A stretch of 64,000 nucleotides of DNA, taken from contig NZ_SMAP01000010.1 of assembly GCF_004346265.1 (NCBI RefSeq), forward strand, positions 1-64,000. Direction: 5' to 3'. The stretch comes from Thermomonas haemolytica. GTDB taxonomy: Bacteria > Pseudomonadota > Gammaproteobacteria > Xanthomonadales > Xanthomonadaceae. The position numbers were made by a program, and so were the translations under genes. Positions within the stretch are counted from its first letter, which is position 1. Each line of letters opens with the position of its first letter. The notes under the pieces were generated by a model. The model did not search any database. It was given only the letters and a program-made list of their open reading frames with translations, and was not told the origin of the DNA. Shown here in pieces: positions 41,684 through 50,973 of this stretch.

Positions 41684-43765
41684 ATGCGCATGGCCGACTC
41701 CTCCGCACACGGTTTCGACGGGCTGCGCCTGTCGCACTGGCGCCCGCAGCGCCGCGACGACGGCGTGCTGGTGCTGTACTTCGACCGCGCCGACACCGCG
41801 GTCAACGCGTTCTCGCAGGATGCGCTGATCGAACTGGGCAGCGCGCTGGAGCGGATCGCGCTGGATCCGCCGAAGGCGCTGGTGATCGCCTCCGGCAAGG
41901 CCGGCGGCTTCATCGCCGGCGCGGACCTGAAGGAATTCCAGGAGTTCGACCGCAAAGGTACCGTCAACGACGCCATCCGCCGCGGGCAGGACACCTTCCA
42001 GCGCCTGGCCGAGCTTCCCTGCCCCACCGTCGCCGCCATCCACGGCTTCTGCATGGGCGGCGGTACCGAGCTTGCGCTGGCCTGCCGCTACCGCGTGGCC
42101 AGCACCGATGCATCCACCCGCATCGGCCTGCCGGAAGTGCAGCTGGGTATCTTCCCCGGCTGGGGCGGCAGCGCGCGGTTGCCGCGCCTGGTCGGCGCGC
42201 CGGCAGCGATGGACATGATGCTGACCGGCCGCGCGCTGGGCGCGAAGGCTGCACGCGCGATCGGGCTGGTGGACGCCCTCGCCGAACCGGCGATACTGGT
42301 GGACACCGCCGCCGCGCTGGCGCTGAAAGGAACGACGCGCCCGTTCAAGCAGCGCGCGCTGGGCTGGCTGACCAACACCTTCCCCGCGCGCAAGCTGCTG
42401 GCACCGCAGATGCGCAAACAGGTCGCACGCAAGGCGCCCAAGGCGTTCTATCCGGCCCCTTATGCGCTGATCTCGACCTGGGAGCACAGCGGCGGCAAGC
42501 CGATCGGCGCGCGCCTGGACGCCGAACGCCGCGCGGTGGTGAAGCTGGCCAGCACCCCGACCGCGCGCAACCTGATCCGCATCTTCTTCCTCACCGAGCG
42601 CCTGAAAGCGCTGGGCAAGGGCGAGTCCGGCATCCACCGGGTGCACGTGGTCGGCGCCGGCGTGATGGGCGGCGACATCGCCGCGTTCGCCGCCTACAAG
42701 GGCTTTACGGTGACGCTGCAGGACCGCGAGCAGCGCTTCATCGACGCGGCATTGCAGCGCGCGCAAACGCTGTTCGAAAAAAAGGTGAAAGATGCAGGCA
42801 AGCGTCCGGCGGTGGCCGCGCGCTTGAAGTCGGATCTCGACGGCGCCGGCATCCCCGAGGCCGACCTCGTGATCGAGGCGATCATCGAAAACCCGGAGGC
42901 CAAGCGCGATCTCTACCAGGCCGTCGAACCGCGTATGAAGGCGGACGCGCTGCTGGCCACCAACACCTCGTCGATCCCGCTGGACGAACTGCGCCCGCAC
43001 ATCGCGCGCCCGGCGCAGTTCGCCGGCCTGCATTACTTCAACCCGGTGGCGCAGATGCCGCTGGTGGAGATCATCCGCCACGACGGCATGGCCCCCGAAA
43101 CCGAGCGCCGCCTGGCCGCGTTCTGCAAGGCGCTGGGCAAGTTCCCGGTGCCGGTGGCCGGCACCCCGGGCTTCCTGGTCAACCGCGTGCTGTTCCCGTA
43201 CATGCTGGAGGCCGCCACCGCGTATGCGGAAGGCATTCCCGGCCCGGCCATCGACAAGGCGGCCACGCGCTTCGGCATGCCGATGGGGCCGATCGAACTG
43301 CTCGACACCGTGGGCCTGGACGTGGCCGCGAGCGTGGGCAAGGAACTGGCGCCCTTCCTCGGCCTGGACGTGCCGGCGGCGCTGGCCACGGTGGAAGCCG
43401 GTAAGCGCGGCAAGAAGGACGGCCAGGGCATTTATAAATGGGAGAACGGCAAGGCGGCGAAACCCGACCTTCCGGCCGGCTTCGTGGCGCCGGACGACCT
43501 GGAAGACCGCCTGATCCTGCCGCTGCTCAACGAAGCCGTGGCCTGCCTGCACGATGGCGTGGTGAGTGACGCCGACCTGCTGGACGCGGGGGTGATCTTC
43601 GGGACCGGCTTCGCGCCGTTCCGCGGCGGCCCGATCCAGCACATCCGCGCGGTCGGCGCCGACGCCCTGCTGGCGCGGCTGGAGGCCCTGCGCACGAAGT
43701 ACGGCGAGCGCTTCGCCCCGCGCGCGGGCTGGGACAACCCGGTGCTGCGCGAACCGGTGGCCTGA
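41684..43765 (+). CDS. FadB/FadJ-type bifunctional enoyl-CoA hydratase / 3-hydroxyacyl-CoA dehydrogenase
   Basis: This multifunctional enzyme carries out steps 2 and 3 of fatty-acid beta-oxidation. The 693-residue protein has an N-terminal crotonase domain with IAGADLKEF and the two catalytic glutamates in GGGTELALA and LPEVQLGIFPGWGG. The NAD-binding dehydrogenase domain follows (VVGAGVMGGDIAAFAAYKG) with the catalytic His of GLHYFNP. ATG 41684 and ATG 41690 are both possible starts. No thiolase (fadA) is next to it, so its thiolase partner must lie elsewhere. It is divergent from rpoE. Confidence 0.92.
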   Translation: MRMADSSAHGFDGLRLSHWRPQRRDDGVLVLYFDRADTAVNAFSQDALIELGSALERIALDPPKALVIASGKAGGFIAGADLKEFQEFDRKGTVNDAIRRGQDTFQRLAELPCPTVAAIHGFCMGGGTELALACRYRVASTDASTRIGLPEVQLGIFPGWGGSARLPRLVGAPAAMDMMLTGRALGAKAARAIGLVDALAEPAILVDTAAALALKGTTRPFKQRALGWLTNTFPARKLLAPQMRKQVARKAPKAFYPAPYALISTWEHSGGKPIGARLDAERRAVVKLASTPTARNLIRIFFLTERLKALGKGESGIHRVHVVGAGVMGGDIAAFAAYKGFTVTLQDREQRFIDAALQRAQTLFEKKVKDAGKRPAVAARLKSDLDGAGIPEADLVIEAIIENPEAKRDLYQAVEPRMKADALLATNTSSIPLDELRPHIARPAQFAGLHYFNPVAQMPLVEIIRHDGMAPETERRLAAFCKALGKFPVPVAGTPGFLVNRVLFPYMLEAATAYAEGIPGPAIDKAATRFGMPMGPIELLDTVGLDVAASVGKELAPFLGLDVPAALATVEAGKRGKKDGQGIYKWENGKAAKPDLPAGFVAPDDLEDRLILPLLNEAVACLHDGVVSDADLLDAGVIFGTGFAPFRGGPIQHIRAVGADALLARLEALRTKYGERFAPRAGWDNPVLREPVA

Positions 43766-43789
43766 GCACAGGCCACCGCGCCCGCCCCG

Positions 43790-44149
43790 TCACATCGTCT
43801 GCGTGGGCTGGTCCGCGTTCAGGGTGCCGGCGAGCGTGGTCTCGATCTTGCTGCGCACCGCCTCGCCTTCGGCGGTGTCGGCGAACTGCACGCCGATCCC
43901 GGCCACGCGGTTGCCCTGCGCGCCGGCGGGGGTCACCCACACCACCCTGCCGGCCACCGGCAGGCGCTCGGAGGAATCCGGCAGGGTCAGCAGCAGGAAG
44001 ACTTCATCGCCGATGAAGTAGCGGCGGGTGGTCGGCACGAAGATGCCGCCGTGGCGGATGAAGGGCATGTAGGCGTTGTACAGGCCCGCCTTGTCCTTGA
44101 TCGCCAGCGACAGGATGCCCTGCCGTGCCCCGCCCATTGGATTGCTCAT
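43790..44149 (-). CDS. pilZ: PilZ-domain type IV pilus protein
   Basis: This 119-residue single PilZ domain is of the type IV pilus biogenesis kind. Instead of the c-di-GMP motifs (RxxxR and D/NxSxxG) it has IRHGGIFVPT, so it probably does not bind c-di-GMP; known Xanthomonas orthologues work by protein contacts with PilB and FimX. Its place after holB is conserved in the lineage. It converges on the FadB-like gene with a 24-nt gap. Confidence 0.9.
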   Translation of the reverse strand: MSNPMGGARQGILSLAIKDKAGLYNAYMPFIRHGGIFVPTTRRYFIGDEVFLLLTLPDSSERLPVAGRVVWVTPAGAQGNRVAGIGVQFADTAEGEAVRSKIETTLAGTLNADQPTQTM

Positions 44150-44271
44150 CCCGACTCCCCGTGTGTTTGCCGTGTGCGTCTTGCCCAGTGCGTGGATCGG
44201 CCCGCACGCGCCGTCGCCATTCTCAACCGTCCGGGCCGTCCGCCACAACCGGGGCGGTGTGGCCGCATGGA

Positions 44272-45291
44272 TCAGCCGCCGGCGGCACGCGCCGGCAGCC
44301 ACGGCAGCAGCGCCTCCAGCACCGCCAGGTCGGCGCGCACGGTGGTGCGCAGCAGGCCGCGCGCGCGGTTGGCAGCCTCGAAGCAGAGCGACAGCCCGCG
44401 CACCGCGGGCGCCTGCGGCTGCTCCGTCGCCGCGCGCAGGGCGTACTCGGCCAGGTGCCGCAGGCGCTCCTCCGCGCGCCCGTCGGCCACCCAGCGCTGG
44501 GCGATGTCGGAGGGCACCGCGCGCCCACGGCGCAGCGCGGCGACCGCCTCCACCACCTCGCGGCGCAGCGCCAGCCCGTCGCCGGCGGCCCAGGCATCGG
44601 CCAGCCCCGGATGCCCGCGTGCGGCGTCCAGCGCTTCCTCGGCCAGCGCCGCGGAATGCCCGCGCGCGCGCAGCCAGGCCAGCGCCTCGGCGCGCGGCGG
44701 CAGGCGCAGCTCCAACCGCTGGCAGCGGCTGCGGATGGTGGCCGGCAGTTGCGCGGGGCTGGAGGCCAGCAGCCACAGGTAGCGGCCCGGCTGCGGCTCT
44801 TCCAGGGTCTTCAGGATCGCGTTCCAGGCGCTCCAGTTCACCGCATCGGCGGGATCGACGATCACCACCTGCGCACCGCCCAGCTGCGCGGTCAGGCCCA
44901 TCGCCGCGGTCAGTGCACGGATCTGGTCGATCACGATCTCGGCCCGCGGCTTGCCGGTCTTGGGATGGTTCTCGTAGCCCAGCAGCAGCAGGTCCGGATG
45001 CGCGCTGTGGCCCCAGGGGTGCGCCAGGCTGCCGTCCGGCCGCAGTTCCGCCGCTTCCATCTGCGCGCGCGCGGCGAACAGGCTGCAGGCCTTGCACGTG
45101 CCGCAGGGCGCGCCGTCCGCGCACGGCGTCAGGCACAGCACGCGCTGCGCCAGATGCTCGGCCAGCAGGCGCTTGCCGATCATGGCCGGGCCGGTGATGA
45201 GGGTGGCGTGCCCGAAATGGCCGGCGGCCAGGGCCTCGGCCGCCTGCGCGTAGGCACGCTGTTGCCATGGGGCCAGCGCCGGCAGGTTCAT
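44272..45291 (-). CDS. holB: DNA polymerase III subunit delta'
   Basis: Delta' is a rigid stator subunit of the clamp loader. The 339-residue protein has a P-loop GPAMIGK (residues 34-40). A zinc-binding cluster follows with Cys57, 63, 66 and 69 ([15 protein letters not shown]). Sensor region [19 protein letters not shown] and the C-terminal collar domain are complete. Its ATG overlaps the tmk stop by 4 nt. Confidence 0.93.
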   Translation of the reverse strand: MNLPALAPWQQRAYAQAAEALAAGHFGHATLITGPAMIGKRLLAEHLAQRVLCLTPCADGAPCGTCKACSLFAARAQMEAAELRPDGSLAHPWGHSAHPDLLLLGYENHPKTGKPRAEIVIDQIRALTAAMGLTAQLGGAQVVIVDPADAVNWSAWNAILKTLEEPQPGRYLWLLASSPAQLPATIRSRCQRLELRLPPRAEALAWLRARGHSAALAEEALDAARGHPGLADAWAAGDGLALRREVVEAVAALRRGRAVPSDIAQRWVADGRAEERLRHLAEYALRAATEQPQAPAVRGLSLCFEAANRARGLLRTTVRADLAVLEALLPWLPARAAGG

Positions 45292-45947
45292 GCGCCCTCC
45301 GCGCGATAGCCGGCCAGCGCGGCCAGCGCGGACGCCGCGACCCTGGCCGGGTCGGGGCTGGCATCGATCACCCGGATGCGTCCGGGCTGCTGCGCCGCGC
45401 GCTGCAGGAATCCGGCGCGCACGCGCTCGAAGAAATCGTCGCGCTCACGCTCGATCCGGTCCGGTGACGCACCGCCCAGCAGGTCACGCCCACGGGTGCG
45501 CTCGCGCGCATGCGCCACGCCGAGGTCCAGCAGCAGGGTCAGGCCGGGCTCGATCCCGACCGCGCGCCGTTCCAGCTCGGCGATGAAGTCCACGTCCATG
45601 CCGCGCGCCGCGCCCTGGTAGGCGTAGCTGGAATCGGTGAAGCGGTCGCTGATCACCCAGGCGCCGCGCGCCAGCGCCGGCAGCACCACCTCCTGCACGT
45701 GCTGCGCGCGCGCGGCGAACATCAGCAGCAGTTCGGTGTGCGCGTGCACCGGCTCGTCGCCGTGCGCGAGCAGCAGCTCGCGGATGCGTTCGGCCAGCGG
45801 CGTGCCGCCCGGCTCGCGGGTGCTGACCACTTCAAAGCCATCGGCCAGCAGCGCCTCGCGCAGGGCGCGCAGCACCGTGCTCTTGCCGGCGCCCTCGCCG
45901 CCCTCGATGGTCAGCAGGCGCGGTTCGCGTCGCAATCCCATGCTCAC
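45288..45947 (-). CDS. tmk: Thymidylate kinase
   Basis: Tmk phosphorylates dTMP to dTDP. The 219-residue protein has the P-loop [10 protein letters not shown], the DR(F/Y) motif in [31 protein letters not shown], and a LID with [12 protein letters not shown]. The start is GTG 45947: it overlaps the mltG stop as GTGA and has AGGAGG 10 nt upstream. ATG 45941 is a weaker alternative. Confidence 0.95.
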   Translation of the reverse strand: MSMGLRREPRLLTIEGGEGAGKSTVLRALREALLADGFEVVSTREPGGTPLAERIRELLLAHGDEPVHAHTELLLMFAARAQHVQEVVLPALARGAWVISDRFTDSSYAYQGAARGMDVDFIAELERRAVGIEPGLTLLLDLGVAHARERTRGRDLLGGASPDRIERERDDFFERVRAGFLQRAAQQPGRIRVIDASPDPARVAASALAALAGYRAEGA

Positions 45948-46996
45948 CGCCGCACCGCCTCCTGCGCCGTGGCCTGGCGCTGCGCACGCAGGCGCTGCAG
46001 ATAGGCCGATACCGCGGCATTGTGTTCGTCCAGGCTGCGGCTGAACACGTGGCGGCCGCTGCCGTCGCCAACCGCCACGAAGTACAGCGCATCCCCGGTC
46101 GCCGGGCGCGTGGCCGCTTCCAGCGCGGCCTTGCCGGGCATTGCGATCGGGGTCGGCGGCAGGCCGTCGCGGGTGTAGGTGTTGTAGGGCGTGTCGGTGG
46201 TCAGGTCGGCGCGGCGGATGTTGCCGGCGTAGCGCTCGCCCATGCCATAGATCACGGTGGGGTCGGTCTGCAGGCGCATCCCGGCCTGCAGCCGGCGCAC
46301 GAACACCCCGGCGATGCGCGCACGCTCGTCGGCTACGCCGGTTTCCTTCTCCACGATCGAGGCCAGCACCAGCGCCTCGTCCGCGCTGCGCAGCGGCAGG
46401 CCGGACGCGCGCGCCTGCCAGGCCGTGGCCAGCGCCTTGTCCATCGCCGCATGCGCGCGCCGCAGCAGGTCGAGGTCGGAATCGCCGCGCACCCAGGCAT
46501 AGGTCTCGGGCAGGAAGCGCCCTTCCGGATGCTGGCCCGGATGCCCGAGCGCGGCCATCAGCGCGGCATCGTCCATGCCCGTCGTGCGATGAACCAGCAT
46601 TGGCACTGCATCCAGCGCCGCACGCAGTTGCCGGAACGTCCAGCCCTCGACGATGGTGAAGCGGCGCCGCAGCACTTTGCCATCGCGCATCGCCACCAGC
46701 AGCGCGCGCGGGGTGATGCCGGCCGGCAGCGCGTACTCGCCGGCCTGGATATGGCCGGCGGCACCGGTCTGGCGCGCCAGCAGCTGCCAGTACAGCGGGG
46801 TGCCGGTGGCGACCCCTTGCGCGCGCAGGTGGCGCAGGATCGCCGGCAGCGCATCGCCGCGCGCGACCACCACGCTGGCATCAGGCCCCACACCGGCCAA
46901 CGGCGTATCGGCGAAGCGCTGGTAGCGCTGGCACTGCCAGCCCAGCAGTGCCAGCGCCAGCAGCACGAGCAGCAGCAGGCCGCGGCGGAGGCTCAT
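45944..46996 (-). CDS. mltG: Endolytic murein transglycosylase MltG
   Basis: MltG cuts nascent peptidoglycan and helps set glycan length. The 350-residue protein has one N-terminal membrane anchor (residues 5-20), a LysM-like subdomain, and the YceG domain. The YceG domain shows [19 protein letters not shown] and the catalytic Glu216 in [10 protein letters not shown], then DPTVIYG and [18 protein letters not shown]. It overlaps pabC and tmk by 4 nt each, the usual pabC-mltG-tmk-holB order. Confidence 0.95.
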   Translation of the reverse strand: MSLRRGLLLLVLLALALLGWQCQRYQRFADTPLAGVGPDASVVVARGDALPAILRHLRAQGVATGTPLYWQLLARQTGAAGHIQAGEYALPAGITPRALLVAMRDGKVLRRRFTIVEGWTFRQLRAALDAVPMLVHRTTGMDDAALMAALGHPGQHPEGRFLPETYAWVRGDSDLDLLRRAHAAMDKALATAWQARASGLPLRSADEALVLASIVEKETGVADERARIAGVFVRRLQAGMRLQTDPTVIYGMGERYAGNIRRADLTTDTPYNTYTRDGLPPTPIAMPGKAALEAATRPATGDALYFVAVGDGSGRHVFSRSLDEHNAAVSAYLQRLRAQRQATAQEAVRR

Positions 46997-47802
46997 GGGC
47001 GGGCCTGCCCGGGAACGGAAAACATTGGATACGCCATCGCCAATCGTGCCTGCAGTTCGGTGGTGGCCGGATGCGCGCGCCATCGGCGTGCACCCAACAT
47101 CGCGACCGGCAGGATACCGCGCACGGCGTTGCACAGGGCCAGCGCCTCGGCGGACGCCACGTCCTCCATCGACAGCGCCGCCTCCTCCAGCAGCCCCTGT
47201 TCCAGCAGCCAGCCGCGCAGCACACCGGCCACGCCACAGCGATCGACTGCGGGCGTCCGCCAACCTTGTCCGTCGAACACCAGCAGATTGGCCGCAGTGG
47301 CGCACACCGGGCGCCCGTCGGTGTCGCACAGCAGGCCTTCGTCGCAGCCGGCGCGCTCCACCTCGGCGCGCGCCAGCACCTGCTCCAGCCGGTTGCAGTG
47401 CTTGATCCCGGCCAGCGCCGGCTGGATCGCCAGACGGATCGTGCAGGGATGCAGGCGCAGCGCCGCGGGTGTGGCCGGCAGCGGATGCAGCGCCAGCATC
47501 CAGGTCGGCGGCGCATCGACCGGCGGTGCATAGCCGCGCCCGCCCTCGCCGCGGGTCAGCAGCAGCTTGAGCACGCCGGCGTCGATGCCGGCGATCAGCT
47601 CGGCGATACGCGCTTGGACGAAATGCAGATCCGGCAGCGGGATGTCGAGCCGGGCCGAGCCATCCCGCAGGCGCGCCAGATGCCGCAGCCACAGCGGCAC
47701 CTCGCCTCGGTGCACGCGCAGGGTTTCGAACAGGCCGTCGCCGTAGTGCAGCCCGCGATTGGCAAATGGGACCGTGTCCACGCGCGCAAGGCCCCGGAAC
47801 AA
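46993..47802 (-). CDS. pabC: Aminodeoxychorismate lyase
   Basis: PabC is a PLP enzyme that releases p-aminobenzoate from aminodeoxychorismate for folate. The fold-type IV signature NRGLHYGDGLFETLRV and the catalytic lysine in LAGIKHCNRLEQVLA are present. The start is uncertain. TTG 47802, giving MFRGLARVDT, matches how homologues begin, makes a 269-residue protein, and has CCGGGG 8 nt upstream. GTG 47781 is an alternative. The frame stays open to 47943, but that part is mostly an inverted repeat. Its stop overlaps mltG in ATGA. Confidence 0.88.
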   Translation of the reverse strand: MFRGLARVDTVPFANRGLHYGDGLFETLRVHRGEVPLWLRHLARLRDGSARLDIPLPDLHFVQARIAELIAGIDAGVLKLLLTRGEGGRGYAPPVDAPPTWMLALHPLPATPAALRLHPCTIRLAIQPALAGIKHCNRLEQVLARAEVERAGCDEGLLCDTDGRPVCATAANLLVFDGQGWRTPAVDRCGVAGVLRGWLLEQGLLEEAALSMEDVASAEALALCNAVRGILPVAMLGARRWRAHPATTELQARLAMAYPMFSVPGQARP

Positions 47803-47803
47803 C

Positions 47804-47874
47804 GCGGATGCCCCGGCATTCAACGCAGTCGCTCCCCGATACTCGCTTTGTGCGTCGAATGCCGGGGCATCCGC
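47804..47874. repeat. 18-bp perfect inverted repeat between pabB and pabC
   Basis: GCGGATGCCCCGGCATTC (47804-47821) and its exact reverse complement GAATGCCGGGGCATCCGC (47857-47874) flank a 35-nt spacer. The element fills much of the 121-nt pabB-pabC gap and ends 2 nt before the probable pabC start codon. It could be a REP/MITE-type element or a regulatory stem; as RNA it would place the pabC ribosome binding site in a stem. Confidence 0.8.
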
Positions 47875-47923
47875 TTCCGGCTTTCCACGCGCGCCACGGC
47901 GCTGCGAATCGCGGCTCCGTGCA

Positions 47924-49282
47924 TCACTCCACCCCCAGCGCACGCAGCATGCCGCGCGCCTTCGCCCGGGTTTCCTCCAGCTCGCGCTGCGGATCGGAGT
48001 CGATCACGATGCCGGCACCGGTGCGGAAGCGCAGCACTTCGCCCTCGACCTCCGCGCTGCGGATCAGGATATTGAGGTCCAGCTCACCGTCATGGCCCAG
48101 CCAGCCTAGCGCGCCGGTGTAGGCGCCGCGGCCGGTGCCCTCCAGCTCGGCGATGATCTGCATGCAGCGCACCTTCGGGCAGCCGGTGATCGTGCCGCCG
48201 GGGAACACCGCGGCGATCGCCTGCCCCGGGGTCACGCCGGCGCGCAGCGCGCCGCGCACGTTGCTGACGATGTGGTGCACGTGGGCGTAGCTTTCCACCG
48301 TCATCAGCTCGTCCACCCGCACGCTGCCGGGGGCGCACACGCGACCGAGGTCGTTGCGCTCGAGGTCCAGCAGCATCACGTGCTCGGCGCGCTCCTTCGG
48401 GTGCCCGACCAGCTCGCGGATGCGCGCCGCGTCGTCATCGCCCGCAAAGCGCGCGCGGGTGCCGGCGATCGGGCGGGTCTGCGCGATGCCGGCGCGCAGC
48501 GACAGCAGCCGCTCCGGCGAGGCGCTGACCACGCTGCCCCATGCACTGCGGAAGATGCCGGCGAACGGCGCCGGGTTGTGGGTGCGCAGGCGGGCGAACA
48601 GCGCGGCCGGGTCCAGCGCGCGCGCGAACCTTGCCCGCCATCCGCGCGACAGGTTGGCCTGGAACACGTCGCCGGCGGCCAGGTACTCCAGCACCCGCGC
48701 CACGCCGTCGAGGTAACGCTGCGGCGGGTCCTCGTCGATGGCGATGGGCGGCGTCCATGCCGGCAGCGGCGGCAGCGCGCCGGCGCGCCCCGCATCATCG
48801 GTGATGCGCTGCAGCCACGCTTCGGCACCCGCCTCCGCCACCGCGATGCAATCACCGCTGGCGCGATCACGCAGCAGCGCCGCCGGACAACGCAGCGCGA
48901 TCGCGACCGGCAGGCCACCCTCCGCCGCCGGCAGCCGCAGCACCGGCTCCACCTGCGCGGCCAGCTCGTAGCCCAGCAGCAGCGCCCAGCCGCCACGGAA
49001 CGGCAGCGTTTCGCCCGATGGCCCGTCACCCACCGCTGCGCGCGCATCCCGCCAGTGGGCATCCAGTACGTCGAGGAAGCGACCGGCGAGCGGTGCACCG
49101 GCGAGCGTGCGCACGCAGCCATCGCGGTGCAGGGCAAAGCCTTCGCCGGCGTGCGCCAGCAGCAGGTCATGCCGGCCCAGCGGGCCGCCGCTGCTGGATT
49201 CCAGCAGCACCGGATAGCGCGCCGGATCGAGCCGGTGCAGGGCGAGCAGGTCGGTGGCTGCGGGAAGGTCGCGCAGGATCAT
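47924..49282 (-). CDS. pabB: Aminodeoxychorismate synthase component I
   Basis: PabB makes aminodeoxychorismate from chorismate and ammonia. The 452-residue protein has an N-terminal half of the anthranilate-synthase fold and a C-terminal chorismate-binding domain (about residues 185-450). That domain contains DVFQANLSRGW, SASPERLL, MLLDLERNDLGRV, and GGTITGCPKVR (362-372). The usual PIKGT lysine is alanine here (PIAGT, 271-275), as in TrpE. Its position directly before pabC supports the PabB assignment. No PabA partner is in the window. Confidence 0.88.
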   Translation of the reverse strand: MILRDLPAATDLLALHRLDPARYPVLLESSSGGPLGRHDLLLAHAGEGFALHRDGCVRTLAGAPLAGRFLDVLDAHWRDARAAVGDGPSGETLPFRGGWALLLGYELAAQVEPVLRLPAAEGGLPVAIALRCPAALLRDRASGDCIAVAEAGAEAWLQRITDDAGRAGALPPLPAWTPPIAIDEDPPQRYLDGVARVLEYLAAGDVFQANLSRGWRARFARALDPAALFARLRTHNPAPFAGIFRSAWGSVVSASPERLLSLRAGIAQTRPIAGTRARFAGDDDAARIRELVGHPKERAEHVMLLDLERNDLGRVCAPGSVRVDELMTVESYAHVHHIVSNVRGALRAGVTPGQAIAAVFPGGTITGCPKVRCMQIIAELEGTGRGAYTGALGWLGHDGELDLNILIRSAEVEGEVLRFRTGAGIVIDSDPQRELEETRAKARGMLRALGVE

Positions 49283-49304
49283 CGGCGGAACACCCCCTCC
49301 CCGG

Positions 49305-49329
49305 CCTTCCCTTGCGGTGCAAGAGAAGG
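49305..49329. repeat. Imperfect palindrome between fabF and pabB
   Basis: CCTTCCCTTGC (49305-49315) and GCAAGAGAAGG (49319-49329) pair with a single mismatch around a 3-nt loop. It occupies much of the 55-nt gap and resembles one arm of the REP-like element near lepB. It may act as a weak terminator or mRNA stability element. Confidence 0.5.
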
Positions 49330-49337
49330 GGTGATCA

Positions 49338-50579
49338 TCAGATCCGCTTGAACACCAGCGTGCCGTTGGTGCCGCCGAAGCCGAAGCCGTTCGACACGGC
49401 CACGTCGATCTTCGCCTCGCGGGCGACGTTGGGCACGTAGTCCAGGTCGCAGCCCTCGCCCGGGTTCTCCAGGTTGATGGTCGGCGGGATCACCCCGGTT
49501 TCCAGCGCCTTGATCGTGTAGATCGCCTCCACGCCGCCGGCCGCGCCCAGCAGGTGGCCGGTCATCGACTTGGTGGAGCTGACCAGCGTCTTGTAGGCGT
49601 GGTCGCCGAGCGCGCGCTTGATCGCCAGCGTCTCGGCCACGTCGCCCAGCGGGGTGCTGGTGCCGTGCGCGTTGAGGTAGCCCACGTCCTCCGGGTTCAC
49701 CCCGGCATCGCGGAACGCCATCGCCATGCAGCGCGCCGGGCCTTCGCCGTTCTCGCTGGGCGCGGTCATGTGGAAGGCGTCGGAGGACGCGCCGAAGCCG
49801 GCCAGCTCGCAGTAGATGCGGGCGCCGCGGGCCTTGGCGTGCTCGTACTCCTCCAGCACCAGGATGCCGGCGCCGTCGCCCAGCACGAAGCCGTCGCGGC
49901 CGGCATCCCACGGCCGCGAAGCGCGCGTGGGATCGTCGTTGCGGGTGCTCATCGCCTTCATCGCGCAGAAGCCGCCCATCGAGGTCGGCGAGCTGCCGCG
50001 CTCGGCGCCGCCGGCGAACATCACGTCGGCGTCGCCGTACTGGATCATGCGCATCGCCATGCCGATGCTGTGGTTGGAGGTGGCGCAGGCGGACACGGCC
50101 GAGAAGGTCGGCCCCTTGATGCCGGTCATCAGCGACAGCTGGCCCGGGAGCATGTTGATGATGGTGCTGGGGATGTAGAACGGGCTGATCTTGCGCACCC
50201 CGCCCTCGTGCAGCTTGACCGCGGTTTCCTCGATCCCCCAGATGCCGCCGATGCCGGCGCCGATCAGCGCGCCGATGCGCTCGGCGTTGGCCTCGGTGAC
50301 CTCCAGCCCGGCGTCGTCCTTCGCCATCAGCGCGGCGGCGATGCCGTAGTGGATGAAGTGGTCCATCTTCTTCGCGTCCTTCGGGTTCACCCAGCGGGTG
50401 ACGTCGAAGCCGCGGATCTCGCCGGCGATGCGGGTGGGATAGGTGCTGGCGTCGAAGCCCTCCACCGGGCCGATCCCGGAGCGGCCGTGGGTGATCCCGT
50501 CCCAGTTGCTGGCCAGGTCATGGCCCAGCGGCGAGACGATGCCCATGCCTGTCACTACCACGCGGCGCTTGCCCATCAT
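49338..50579 (-). CDS. fabF: Beta-ketoacyl-ACP synthase II
   Basis: FabF elongates acyl-ACP in fatty-acid synthesis. The 413-residue thiolase-fold protein has the active-site Cys in SAVSACATSNHSIG. The two histidines are in NAHGTSTPLGD and KSMTGHLLGAAGG, and the Gly-rich C-terminal GFGFGGTNGTLVF is intact. It starts with two ATGs; 50579 has GGAGG 5 nt upstream. The frame upstream is open but lies in the acpP-fabF gap. Confidence 0.96.
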   Translation of the reverse strand: MMGKRRVVVTGMGIVSPLGHDLASNWDGITHGRSGIGPVEGFDASTYPTRIAGEIRGFDVTRWVNPKDAKKMDHFIHYGIAAALMAKDDAGLEVTEANAERIGALIGAGIGGIWGIEETAVKLHEGGVRKISPFYIPSTIINMLPGQLSLMTGIKGPTFSAVSACATSNHSIGMAMRMIQYGDADVMFAGGAERGSSPTSMGGFCAMKAMSTRNDDPTRASRPWDAGRDGFVLGDGAGILVLEEYEHAKARGARIYCELAGFGASSDAFHMTAPSENGEGPARCMAMAFRDAGVNPEDVGYLNAHGTSTPLGDVAETLAIKRALGDHAYKTLVSSTKSMTGHLLGAAGGVEAIYTIKALETGVIPPTINLENPGEGCDLDYVPNVAREAKIDVAVSNGFGFGGTNGTLVFKRI

Positions 50580-50619
50580 CCTGTCCTCCACGCATTGGTC
50601 ACGTTCGATGCAAACACAG

Positions 50620-50639
50620 GGGGCCGCATGCGCGGCCCC
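50620..50639 (-). terminator. Attenuator-like hairpin between acpP and fabF
   Basis: GGGGCCGC (50620-50627) pairs with GCGGCCCC (50632-50639) over 8 bp with a 4-nt loop. The minus strand continues TGTGTTTGC, so it is only a weak terminator. Such a stem would let acpP be made in large excess over fabF. Confidence 0.5.
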
Positions 50640-50733
50640 GTGGGTCCCGCGGCCACGCGCCGGCAGGCGGCGCGTCCACGGGTGTGCCGGGTGGGCGCCG
50701 GCACGCGGCCGGGCGTCCGCCCAAGGAAGACCA

Positions 50734-50973
50734 TCACGCCTTGACGTGGGCCTTGATGTAGTCGATCGCCGCCTGCACGGTGCCGATCTTCTCGGCATCC
50801 TCGTCCGGGATCTCGCACTCGAACTCTTCCTCGAGCGCCATCACCAGCTCCACGGTGTCCAGCGAATCCGCGCCCAGGTCGTCCACGAACGACGCGCTGT
50901 TGGTGACGTCCTCTTCCTTGACGCCCAGTTGTTCGACGACGATCTTCTTGACGCGCTCTTCGATGGTGCTCAT
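50734..50973 (-). CDS. acpP: Acyl carrier protein
   Basis: ACP carries growing acyl chains on phosphopantetheine. The 79-residue acidic protein has the attachment site Ser37 in [18 protein letters not shown] and ends DYIKAHVKA. It follows fabG by 122 nt; a TAAACT box at 51021-51016 could be the -10 of a dedicated promoter, but its -35 is not clear. Confidence 0.98.
   Translation of the reverse strand: MSTIEERVKKIVVEQLGVKEEDVTNSASFVDDLGADSLDTVELVMALEEEFECEIPDEDAEKIGTVQAAIDYIKAHVKA

Noticed and set aside
40061-43642. Minus-strand frame continuous from rseA through the FadB-like gene's complement
   Set aside because: Only the first part (rseA) has a signal; the rest is antisense to the plus-strand beta-oxidation gene.
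47803-47943. A 47-residue N-terminal extension of PabC
   Set aside because: It is encoded largely by the inverted repeat, has no similarity to the family, and starts within the end of pabB.
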